Below the pieces are notes generated by a model, which was given only the letters and a program-made list of their open reading frames with translations, had not been told where the DNA came from and did no database searches. This document shows, piece by piece, positions 16,282 through 23,972 of a stretch of 53,899 nucleotides of DNA. Source of the stretch: Ilumatobacteraceae bacterium (GTDB lineage Bacteria > Actinomycetota > Acidimicrobiia > Acidimicrobiales > Ilumatobacteraceae); the NCBI GenBank assembly GCA_024643255.1, contig JAHENF010000015.1, positions 12,927 through 66,825 on the forward strand, given 5' to 3'. The first letter of the stretch is position 1. Each line of letters starts with the position of its first letter. Both the position numbers and the translations under genes were made by a program.

Positions 16282-18069
16282 ATGACAGGAATCGATGCCG
16301 ACGGCCTCCGGGCGAGATACCGGGCGGAACGCGACAAGCGGTTGCGCGCCGACGGCAGCGAGCAGTACATCGAGCCGGTCGGCCAGTTCGCTCACTACCT
16401 GGACGACCCCTACGTGGTCCCGACACCTCGCGAACCGCTCTTCGACGAAGTGACCGTCGCCTTCATCGGTGGCGGCTTCGCAGGGCTCGTCACCGGCGCC
16501 CGCCTGAAGCAAGCGGGCATCGAGAGCGTCCGGATCATCGAGAAGGGCGGCGACTTCGGGGGCACCTGGTACTGGAACCGCTACCCCGGCGCCCAGTGCG
16601 ACACCGCCGCGTTCGTCTATCTCCCCTTGCTCGAGGAGACGGGCCACATGCCGAGCGAGAAGTACACGCATGCGCCCGAGATCCTCGACCACTGCCGCCG
16701 GATCGCCGACCATTTCGACCTGTACGAGAACGCCTGCCTGTCGACGGAGGTGACCGGGCTCGACTGGGACGACGACACCAAGCGCTGGATCATCCGCACG
16801 AACCGCGGCGACGAGATGCGCGCCCAGTTCGTGGCGATGGGCACGGGACCGCTCCACCGCCCCAAGCTGCCCGGCATTCCCGGCATCGAGAGCTACGAGG
16901 GCCACAGCTTCCACACCAGCCGATGGGACTACGAGTACACCGGCGGCAACCCGGCAGGGGCACCGCTCGACCAGCTCGGCGACAAGCGTGTCGGCATCAT
17001 CGGCACCGGCGCCACGGCGGTGCAGTGCATTCCCCACCTCGCGCCCGCGTGCGCTGAGCTGTTCGTGTTCCAACGCACGCCGTCATCGATCGACGTGCGC
17101 AACAACCATCCGATCGATCCCGACTGGTTCGAAACGCTCGAACCGGGCTGGCAGGCCGAGTGGCTGATGAACTTCACGACACTGCAGACCGGCGGGTTCA
17201 CCGATGAGGACCTCGTGATGGACGGCTGGACCGACATCAGCAAGCGCATCCGCGACAAGGTGCTGTCGAGCGGTGGCGAGTTCACCCGCGAGACGTTCAT
17301 CAAGGCGTACGAGGATTCCGACGACGAGAAGATGACCGAGATCCGCGCCCGCGTCGATGCGCTGGTGACCGATCGGCAGACCGCCGAGGCGCTCAAGCCG
17401 TGGTACCGCCAGCTGTGCAAGCGGCCGTGCTTCCACGACGAGTACCTCGACGCCTACAACGAACCGGGCACCCACCTGGTCGACACCGACGGCAAGGGCG
17501 TCGAGCGCATCGACGCCACCGGGGTGTGGGCCAACGGCGAGCACTTCGAGCTCGATTGTCTGATCTATGCGTCAGGCTTCGAGGTCGGCACCGACTACGC
17601 GCGCCGGGCGGGTTTCGATGCGGTGGGGCGCGACGGCGAACACCTGTCGCAGCATTGGGCCGACGGGATGCAGTCGCTGCATGGCATCCACGTGCACGGG
17701 TTCCCGAACCTCTTCGTCGTCGGGTTCACACAAGGGGCGAACCTCATCTCGAACGTTCCGCACAACCTGACCGAAGCGGGCCGGACGATCGCGATGATCG
17801 TCGACCACGCACTCGACGTCGGTGCTGCCGAGGTCGAGGTGACCGAAGCCGCCGAGCAGGCCTGGGTCGAGCGGCTCGAAGCGGGGGCCGTCGCACGGAT
17901 GACGAACTCGCCGGACTGCACGCCCGGTTATTACAACAACGAGGGCCAGTCGACCGGCCGCCGCGGGACGCTCAACTCGATGGGCTACCCAGAAGGGCCG
18001 GTGGCCTACTTCCAGTACATCGACGCGTGGCGCAACTCGGGCGAGTTCGAGGGCCTCGACTTCCGCTGA
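16282..18069 (+). CDS. Flavin-containing Baeyer-Villiger monooxygenase
   Basis: This 595-residue class B flavoprotein has an FAD-binding GGGFAG (63-68) and the Baeyer-Villiger fingerprint YEGHSFHTSRW (205-215, with Tyr for the usual first Phe). A second Rossmann site GTGATA (241-246) serves NADPH, and GDFGGTWYWNRYPGAQCD (90-107) is typical of cyclohexanone-type enzymes. It inserts oxygen next to a ketone to form an ester or lactone, with NADPH and O2. The substrate is unknown; steroids, terpenoids and cyclic ketones are common. The ATG at 16282 lies just after the palindrome at 16267-16279. Another palindrome-type terminator follows. Confidence 0.94.
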   Translation: MTGIDADGLRARYRAERDKRLRADGSEQYIEPVGQFAHYLDDPYVVPTPREPLFDEVTVAFIGGGFAGLVTGARLKQAGIESVRIIEKGGDFGGTWYWNRYPGAQCDTAAFVYLPLLEETGHMPSEKYTHAPEILDHCRRIADHFDLYENACLSTEVTGLDWDDDTKRWIIRTNRGDEMRAQFVAMGTGPLHRPKLPGIPGIESYEGHSFHTSRWDYEYTGGNPAGAPLDQLGDKRVGIIGTGATAVQCIPHLAPACAELFVFQRTPSSIDVRNNHPIDPDWFETLEPGWQAEWLMNFTTLQTGGFTDEDLVMDGWTDISKRIRDKVLSSGGEFTRETFIKAYEDSDDEKMTEIRARVDALVTDRQTAEALKPWYRQLCKRPCFHDEYLDAYNEPGTHLVDTDGKGVERIDATGVWANGEHFELDCLIYASGFEVGTDYARRAGFDAVGRDGEHLSQHWADGMQSLHGIHVHGFPNLFVVGFTQGANLISNVPHNLTEAGRTIAMIVDHALDVGAAEVEVTEAAEQAWVERLEAGAVARMTNSPDCTPGYYNNEGQSTGRRGTLNSMGYPEGPVAYFQYIDAWRNSGEFEGLDFR

Positions 18070-18075
18070 ACGCCG

Positions 18076-18122
18076 AAATTCTCCCCTCGGTGCGCGCTGA
18101 GCGCGCACCGGGAGGAGAATTT
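18076..18122. terminator. Bidirectional terminator hairpin with AAATTCTCC/GGAGAATTT ends
   Basis: A long, nearly perfect inverted repeat lies between convergent genes. The outer arms are AAATTCTCC and GGAGAATTT and the inner arms CGGTGCGCGCT and AGCGCGCACCG. One arm-internal mismatch region is present. It can end transcription from both sides. Its ends resemble those of the hairpin at 21173. Confidence 0.75.
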
Positions 18123-18150
18123 CCGAGGTGTTGCTTGGGGAAGGGTGACG

Positions 18151-19365
18151 TCAGGTCGGCTTCTTGCCGAGGGTGACGGTGATCTCAGAGGTCTGCCCGT
18201 TGCGATCGACGGTGACGGTGATCTCGTCGCCCGGCTGACGCCTGGCGATCGCCGCGCCCAGCGCCGTCGGATTGTCGATCTGCTCGCCGTCGATGGCCGT
18301 CACGATGTCGCCGACTCGCAGGTCACTGTCGGCAGCGCCGGAACTGGGGGCGATTTCCACGATCTCGGCGCCCTGACGATCGGTCGCCGGTTGCGTCGAC
18401 ACGCCCATGAGCGCCCGATCGGGCACCGTGCCCGACTGCAGCGAGCCGATGACGTCCATCACCGGGGTGATCGCGATGGCGAAGCCGATGTTCTGGGCCT
18501 GTCCCGCGATCGCGGTGTTGATACCGACGACCTCGCCACGCATGTTCAGCAGCGGGCCACCCGAGTTGCCCGGGTTGATTGCCGTGTCGGTCTGGAGCAG
18601 GTTGACGAGCTGCTCACCGTTCTCCTCGGTGATCGTGCGCTCCTTGGCCGACAGGATCCCGGCGGTCACCGACGGCTCGCCGTTGAGGTCGAGCGCGTAG
18701 CCGACGGCCACGAGTTGGTCACCCACACCGAGTTCGTCGGAGTTGCCGATCGCGAGCGGCTGCAGATCGGTCCGATCGACCTTGAGCACGGCGAGGTCAC
18801 GCGTGGGATCGGCGGCGACGATCGTCGCTGACTCCTCGGAGCCGTCGGCGAACGTGATCGTGGTGTTGTCACCCTCGGCGACGACGTGGTTGTTCGTGAC
18901 GATGTAGCCATCGGCACTCAGGACAAAACCAGTGCCCGCTGCGGTGCCCTGCAGCTGTCCGCCGGTCGGGCTCGACTGGGTCACGGTCTGGTGGACCGAC
19001 ACGATCGACGGGCGCGCGGCGTGCACCAGCTCGCCGATCGAGCCGCTCTCGGTCGCCACGGTCTGCGCGGCGACGCCTGGTGCGGACACAGCGGCGGAGC
19101 TGTCGCCGTTGTCCTGCCCGGCGACGTACCCACCGAGCGCGGCTGCGGTCACCGCTGCGCCGACGACGAGGCCGGCACCGAAGCGCGCACGTCCCCGCGG
19201 TCGCGAGGGTCCACTTGCGACCTGCGGGGACGGCGGCGACCAGCTGTTCACAGCAGGTTCGGCGAAGGGAGGTTCGACGACGCTGTACTCAGCGGTGGGG
19301 GGAACGGCGAGGGGCGGACCGACTGGCGGAGTCGAGGGGGTGTCGAGCGGAGTATCCATTGGCAC
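18151..19365 (-). CDS. HtrA/DegP-like serine protease with PDZ domain
   Basis: This 404-residue protein has a Pro-rich cytoplasmic N-terminus and one membrane anchor near residues 63-85 (GAGLVVGAAVTAAALGGYVAG). A trypsin-like domain follows: TNNHVV (His), DLAVLKVD (Asp) and GNSGGPLLN (Ser). A C-terminal PDZ domain starts at MGVSTQPA and includes DLRVGDIVTAIDG. It should degrade or refold damaged proteins outside the membrane, like PepD/HtrA of actinobacteria. The start is GTG 19365, with GGGAG upstream; ATG 19359 is an alternative. It is divergent from the enoyl-CoA hydratase gene with an 81-base shared gap. Confidence 0.94.
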   Translation of the reverse strand: MPMDTPLDTPSTPPVGPPLAVPPTAEYSVVEPPFAEPAVNSWSPPSPQVASGPSRPRGRARFGAGLVVGAAVTAAALGGYVAGQDNGDSSAAVSAPGVAAQTVATESGSIGELVHAARPSIVSVHQTVTQSSPTGGQLQGTAAGTGFVLSADGYIVTNNHVVAEGDNTTITFADGSEESATIVAADPTRDLAVLKVDRTDLQPLAIGNSDELGVGDQLVAVGYALDLNGEPSVTAGILSAKERTITEENGEQLVNLLQTDTAINPGNSGGPLLNMRGEVVGINTAIAGQAQNIGFAIAITPVMDVIGSLQSGTVPDRALMGVSTQPATDRQGAEIVEIAPSSGAADSDLRVGDIVTAIDGEQIDNPTALGAAIARRQPGDEITVTVDRNGQTSEITVTLGKKPT

Positions 19366-19446
19366 GAGCGTGCTCCCGCAGGGTCAGAATCAGGTGAGAA
19401 CCAGGTGATCGACGGGAAAGAACCCGCTGCATGGAAGGCTGGAGAC

Positions 19447-20217
19447 GTGTACACCGAGATCGAGTACGAGTTGATCGACCAGGTCGGGATCATCACGATC
19501 GACCGACCCGAGGCGCGCAACGCCCTCACGTTCACCACCTACGACGAGTTGAGCGACGCCGTCGCCCACACCACCGCTCGCTGCCTGGTGATCACCGGCC
19601 GAGACCCAGCTTTCTGTTCGGGCGATGACGTCAAGCAGGTGATGGTCGCCGCCGGCGACGAGCTGTCGAGCAGCGACCGCACACCACGGCTCACGCCCGC
19701 CGCCGGCGTGTTGCTGCGCACCGATGTGCCGGTGATCGCCGCGGTCAACGGGGCGGCGGTCGGCTGGGGCATGGAGCTCGCCCTGATGGCCGACATCCGG
19801 GTGGCCTCCGAGCGGGCCAGGTTCGGTGAACTGTTCGTCAAGCGGGGCCTGTGCTGTGACGTGGCCGGCCTGGCGCGCCTGGTCGAACTCGTCGGCCGCG
19901 AACACGCCGCCGAACTGCTGTTCACGGGCCGGATCATCGACGCCGACGAAGCGCTCCGTCTCCGGCTGGTCTCGCGGGTGGTCCCGCACGAACAACTGCT
20001 GGCGAGCGCCACCGAGTTGGCCGCGACGATCGCGGCAAATCCACCTCTTGCGGTCCAGGCGCTCAAGCGGGGCCTGCGCGAGGCGCTCGACCCGGAATGG
20101 GACGAGCTCGGCCGTTGGGTCAGCTCGACGCTGACCGAACTCTTTCGCACCGCCGACCACCGCGAAGGGGTCCAGGCGTTTCTCGAGAAGCGACCGGCGA
20201 ACTTCACCGGCCACTGA
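19447..20217 (+). CDS. Enoyl-CoA hydratase/isomerase family (crotonase) protein
   Basis: This 256-residue crotonase fold protein has IDRPEARNALTF near the N-terminus, the first oxyanion-hole segment FCSGDD (about 57-61), the second NGAAVGWGMEL (101-111), and FGELFVKRGL with a conserved-type Glu near 128. The usual G-G after the second site is G-W-G here. It acts on acyl-CoA esters, in beta-oxidation or degradation of a carboxylic acid; the exact reaction cannot be fixed. The GTG at 19447 follows AAGGCTGGAGAC. The next + strand gene is an SDR, 94 bases on. Confidence 0.9.
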   Translation: MYTEIEYELIDQVGIITIDRPEARNALTFTTYDELSDAVAHTTARCLVITGRDPAFCSGDDVKQVMVAAGDELSSSDRTPRLTPAAGVLLRTDVPVIAAVNGAAVGWGMELALMADIRVASERARFGELFVKRGLCCDVAGLARLVELVGREHAAELLFTGRIIDADEALRLRLVSRVVPHEQLLASATELAATIAANPPLAVQALKRGLREALDPEWDELGRWVSSTLTELFRTADHREGVQAFLEKRPANFTGH

Positions 20218-20311
20218 GCGCGATCCGCGGCCGCGCTCGCCCTGGGAACGAGGACCGCGACGAGGTACTAACGTCGCCCGGAGCGGCCGTGCCGCAGAAC
20301 GGGGGGATGTC

Positions 20312-21136
20312 ATGAAGGATCTACGGGGAACGACGGCGGTCGTGACGGGAGCGTCACGAGGCATCGGGGTGTACATCGCTCGGGCACTGGCCCAGGAGGG
20401 GGCGAACCTGTCGCTCGCGGCGCGGTCGCAGGGTGACCTCGAGCAGGTGCGTGCCGAGATCGAAGCGCTCGGCGTCACCTCGATCGCCACGGTCTGCGAT
20501 GTGGCCGACGCCGCCGACCGGGCGCGCCTGTTGGCGCGGACCGAGGCCGAGCTCGGGCCGATCGACATCCTGATCAACAACGCAGGGATCGAACGGGTCC
20601 GTCGGTTCGAGGATTCGACCGAAGCGGACTTCACCGACACCCTCGCCATCAATCTCGAAGCCCCGATCCTGCTGACCCACGCGGTGGTGCCAGGCATGCT
20701 CGCGCGGCGAAGAGGTCATGTGGTCAACATCGCGTCGGGCGCGGGCAAGGTCGGCGTCGCGTACGGCACGTCCTACTGCGCGAGTAAACATGGCCTCGTC
20801 GGCTTCACCAACGCATTGCGCGCCGAGTACGAGAAGTCACCGGTCGGCTTCTCGGTGGTGTGTCCGGGCTTCGTCACCGACGCCGGGATGTACGACCGCT
20901 GGGAAGAGAAGGGTGTGCACGCGCCTCGTCTCGCAGGGAGTTCCAAGCCGGAGAAGGTCGCGTCGGTCACGATCGACTGCATCAAGAGGAACCGGTCCGA
21001 GGTCACCGTCAACACTCCACCCGTGCGCCCGTTGATCGTGCTTGCGAACGCGTTCCCGGCGATCACGCCGTTCCTGCTGCGCAAGTTTGGCTACACGAAG
21101 TCGTTCGAGCAGGTCATCGCCGCCGGCATCGACTGA
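20312..21136 (+). CDS. Short-chain dehydrogenase/reductase
   Basis: This 274-residue classical SDR has the nucleotide site TGASRGIG (12-19), NNAG near 89-92, a catalytic Ser in NIASGAG, and the YCASK (YxxxK) motif in TSYCASKHGL. An unusual C-terminal extension after the fold (KPEKVASVTIDCIKRN and further) gives it a membrane-near, hydrophobic end (FPAITPFLLRKFGY), as in SDRs that act on lipids. It oxidises or reduces an alcohol/ketone with NAD(P). The ATG at 20312 follows GGGGGG 5 bases upstream. A strong terminator lies after it at 21173-21227. Confidence 0.92.
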   Translation: MKDLRGTTAVVTGASRGIGVYIARALAQEGANLSLAARSQGDLEQVRAEIEALGVTSIATVCDVADAADRARLLARTEAELGPIDILINNAGIERVRRFEDSTEADFTDTLAINLEAPILLTHAVVPGMLARRRGHVVNIASGAGKVGVAYGTSYCASKHGLVGFTNALRAEYEKSPVGFSVVCPGFVTDAGMYDRWEEKGVHAPRLAGSSKPEKVASVTIDCIKRNRSEVTVNTPPVRPLIVLANAFPAITPFLLRKFGYTKSFEQVIAAGID

Positions 21137-21172
21137 CAGAACACCTCCAAACACCTCAAAATCCCGAACACC

Positions 21173-21227
21173 CCCGAAATTCGGAGCGGATCTGTCGCCA
21201 GGCGCAATGTCCGCTCCGAATTTCGGG
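21173..21227. terminator. Perfect 18-bp hairpin with CCCGAAATTC ends
   Basis: Arms 21173-21190 (CCCGAAATTCGGAGCGGA) and 21210-21227 are perfectly complementary around a 19-base loop. It lies between the convergent SDR gene and the minus-strand gene ending at 21235, so it can serve both. Confidence 0.75.
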
Positions 21228-21234
21228 CGGGGGC

Positions 21235-21993
21235 CTACCCCGAGCGGAGGTTCGTGATGCCCTGCAGGAAGAACTCCACGGCCCGGCCGAGCGGGTCGGC
21301 CGATTCGTCGAGCGCGGAGAAACCGAGCACGGCACCGAACGGTGCGTTCCAGTAGTCGTCCGATCCGGGCCGGGCGGCGTTCCACGGGCCGAGATAGAGG
21401 TACGGCTCGGAGCTGAAGCCGTCACCGGCTGCGGCGCCGAGGTTGCAGCGCACCCCGGGGCGGGCGGCAAGGTCGATGCCGTAGTCGAAGTGCTCGGGCC
21501 AGAGACGGCCGACCGACGCCTCGGCGGCAGGCAGTGATGCGACGACCTCGTCGATCGCGCGCTGGCCGAGGAGATACCACTCCCCCAGCACCTGCGCCGA
21601 CAGGCTGTCGAGCATCAGCATCTCGTTCGGGTCCCCGAGATCGGTCGTGTCGTTGCCGACCCAGAAGCCCGGGTCGGGCTCGAATCCGATCGCCGCGCAG
21701 AGATCGGCGATCGAACTCCCGGCCACCGTGGCCACGTCGGTGGTCGCGGTGAGCGATCTCACTTCGTCGCCGACGACACGCTCGACGAACAGCGAACCGC
21801 CGACGAGTCGGACCCGCTCGCGTCGGGGTCCGAGCACCGGCGTTCCGAACCCACCCGGCAGGGGCACGAGGTCGAACAACCCGTCGTGGCGAAAGCGGGC
21901 CTGGCCAAGCACATGGGTCGCGATGCGTTGCAGCGTGTCGCGCTGCGACGGCCACGGATCGGGCAGTACATGGAAGTTCCGGTGCTCGGTCAC
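21235..21993 (-). CDS. Conserved hypothetical protein
   Basis: This soluble protein of about 252 residues belongs to no family I can name. The middle has VGNDTTDLGDPNEMLML, then WPEHFDYGIDL, and near the end YLYLGPWN and YWNAPFGAVLGF. Tryptophan- and tyrosine-rich turns of this kind suggest a beta-rich enzyme or binding domain. The start is uncertain: GTG at 21993 or 22005, neither with a clear ribosome site. It is divergent from the MBL-fold gene with under 45 bases between, so a shared promoter region is likely. Confidence 0.65.
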   Translation of the reverse strand: MTEHRNFHVLPDPWPSQRDTLQRIATHVLGQARFRHDGLFDLVPLPGGFGTPVLGPRRERVRLVGGSLFVERVVGDEVRSLTATTDVATVAGSSIADLCAAIGFEPDPGFWVGNDTTDLGDPNEMLMLDSLSAQVLGEWYLLGQRAIDEVVASLPAAEASVGRLWPEHFDYGIDLAARPGVRCNLGAAAGDGFSSEPYLYLGPWNAARPGSDDYWNAPFGAVLGFSALDESADPLGRAVEFFLQGITNLRSG

Positions 21994-22035
21994 GGTGCGG
22001 ACCACGGTAGCCCTGCGCGCCGATACGGTCGTGCC

Positions 22036-22806
22036 GTGCTCGACCTGCCCATTGCCGACCCGTGGTTCGTCGTCGATCGGGTCGACGACGGCATCACGCT
22101 GATCTCCGAGCCCCATGTCCACCCGCTCCTGCGATGCAACGTGTGGCACGTTCGTGGTCGCGATCTCGACCTCGTCATCGACACGTCACTCGGTATCCGC
22201 CCAATGCGGCACCTCGTCGAGCACGAACTGGGCCATGACCTGCTCGCCGTCGCGACACATGTCCATGGAGATCACGTCGGCGGTCTGCACGAGTTCGACC
22301 GGCGAGCGATCCATCCTGCGGAAGCCGATGAGCTCTCCTCGGTGGGCATCATCACGCTCGACTCGACGCACTTCGGTCCGGCGGTCTGCCAGCCGTACCT
22401 CGATGCCGGCTATGCCGTGCCCGATCTCCTGATCGACGCCGTGCCGGCGGGCGGCATGGCGAGCGCCACGTTCGAGCGCCCCGCCGCGCCCGCGACCACG
22501 CTGCTCGACGACCACGATGTCGTCGACCTCGGCGACCGTACGTTCGAGGTGCTGCACCTCCCCGGCCACTCCCCCGGCAGCATCGGGCTGTGGGAGGCCG
22601 CAAGCGGCGTGTTGTTCTCGGGTGACGCGGTCTACGACGGCCCGCTGCTCGACGAGCTCGAAGGCTGCGACATCGAGGACTACGTCTCCACGATGCGCCG
22701 GCTGCGAGAACTTCCGGTGCGCGTCGTCCACGGTGGCCACGAGCCGAGTTTCGGTCGAGAACGTCTCGTCGAACTGTGCGATGCGTACCTCGCCATTCGG
22801 GCCTGA
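22036..22806 (+). CDS. Metallo-beta-lactamase fold hydrolase
   Basis: This 256-residue MBL-fold enzyme has the metal motif THVHGDHVGG (His75, His77, Asp79, His80), a later LHLPGHSPGSIGLW segment carrying the third-site His, and FSGDAVYDGP with the bridging Asp. A C-terminal GGH segment supplies the last His ligand. It should hydrolyse a thioester, lactone or similar bond with two Zn/Fe ions; the substrate is unknown. The GTG start at 22036 sits very close to the divergent hypothetical gene. The ROK kinase gene starts 83 bases downstream. Confidence 0.9.
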   Translation: MLDLPIADPWFVVDRVDDGITLISEPHVHPLLRCNVWHVRGRDLDLVIDTSLGIRPMRHLVEHELGHDLLAVATHVHGDHVGGLHEFDRRAIHPAEADELSSVGIITLDSTHFGPAVCQPYLDAGYAVPDLLIDAVPAGGMASATFERPAAPATTLLDDHDVVDLGDRTFEVLHLPGHSPGSIGLWEAASGVLFSGDAVYDGPLLDELEGCDIEDYVSTMRRLRELPVRVVHGGHEPSFGRERLVELCDAYLAIRA

Positions 22807-22888
22807 TCACCGCTCGGTCGTAGGATCCCTGTCGCGTGATCTCGTCACTTCCGTCAGTTGCGTCGCCTCGCCACTCCAACACACGGGT

Positions 22889-23917
22889 ATGCGCGTGAGC
22901 GGCCCCGGTTCTTACCTGGTCGGCCTCGACAACGGCGGTACGGCGAACAAGTTCACGGTCATGGACCGCGAGGGCCGCTTCCTGATCGACCGTCTGGTCG
23001 AGTTGCCGAGCCGCGTCACCGAAGGTCCGGCGGCCGCGATCGGCGCGCTCCGCGAGGCCTTCGAGGCGGCGATCGCGTTGGCCGACATCGACCGACGCGA
23101 GGTGTTCGGGGTCGGCTTCGACACCCCTGGCCCCGCGACCGCCGATGGGGTGATCTCGTCGCGTGGCGGGACCAACTTCGCGCACGACGGCTGGAAGGGC
23201 TACGACTTCCGGACCGCACTGGAACACGAGCTCGGGCTGCCGGTCGTCTACAGCAACGACGCCAACGCCGCCGCCCTGTACGCCCACCACGAGCACTTCG
23301 GGGCGATCGGCGCCGAGCGATCGTCGATCTCGGCGATCGTCGGAACCGGCCTCGGTGGCGGTGTGGTCGAGAGCGGACGGATCGTCAAGGGCGCGGCCGG
23401 GATGGCCGGCGAGCTCGGCCACGTCCACATTCCGATGGACGGCCTGCTCGCCGATGGGCAGCCGACTCCGAGGTGCAACTGCGGGTTCGTCGGCGACGCG
23501 GAGAGCGTTGCGTCGCTCACCGGTATCAGAAACAACCTCCTGCCGTACTGGTTGACCCGCTACCCCGAGCACGAGCTCGCGGGTCTGGACCCGCTCGATG
23601 CCGCCAAGCTGGTTCGGGGATTCGGCGAGCGCGGCGACGAGATGGCGCGCCACATCTTCGAACAGCAGGCCATGGCGCTCGGTCGTCTGTTCACGATCGC
23701 CGCCAACTTCACCGACCCCGACGTGTACCTGCTCGGCGGTGGCGTGATCGAGGCCGAGCCGGCGTTCCGCGACTGGTTCCTCGGACGCGTCGAGGAGCAT
23801 ACGTTGCTGCGCGATGAGCAGCGCAAGGTCGCATCGTTCGCGCTGGTGACCGACCTCGACATGGCAGGAGCGCGCGGATCGGCCATCGCCGCGCTGGCCG
23901 TGCTCGGACACCGCTGA
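22889..23917 (+). CDS. ROK-family sugar kinase (glucokinase-like)
   Basis: This 342-residue ROK protein has an N-terminal phosphate-binding LDNGGTANKF in place of the usual DxGGT, a sugar-binding NDANAAAL, and GTGLGGGVV and AGELGHVHI in the middle. The zinc-loop region reads CNCGFVGDAES. The first two Cys of the usual C-x-C-G-x-x-G-C are present but the third is Asp, so zinc binding may be changed. No HTH is present, so it is a kinase rather than a repressor. It would phosphorylate glucose or a related sugar with ATP. A hairpin follows at 23921-23951. Confidence 0.87.
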   Translation: MRVSGPGSYLVGLDNGGTANKFTVMDREGRFLIDRLVELPSRVTEGPAAAIGALREAFEAAIALADIDRREVFGVGFDTPGPATADGVISSRGGTNFAHDGWKGYDFRTALEHELGLPVVYSNDANAAALYAHHEHFGAIGAERSSISAIVGTGLGGGVVESGRIVKGAAGMAGELGHVHIPMDGLLADGQPTPRCNCGFVGDAESVASLTGIRNNLLPYWLTRYPEHELAGLDPLDAAKLVRGFGERGDEMARHIFEQQAMALGRLFTIAANFTDPDVYLLGGGVIEAEPAFRDWFLGRVEEHTLLRDEQRKVASFALVTDLDMAGARGSAIAALAVLGHR

Positions 23918-23920
23918 CCC

Positions 23921-23951
23921 GGTTACGCCGGTGCCTGGCACCCGCGTAACC
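23921..23951. terminator. Hairpin between ROK kinase and formate dehydrogenase genes
   Basis: Arms GGTTACGCCGGTGCC and GGCACCCGCGTAACC pair at 14 of 15 positions around a single base (tightest form; the real loop must be a little wider). It lies 3 bases after the kinase stop. It likely ends that transcript and isolates the formate dehydrogenase operon. Confidence 0.6.
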
Positions 23952-23972
23952 TGCTCGGGTACTGTGCTGTCG

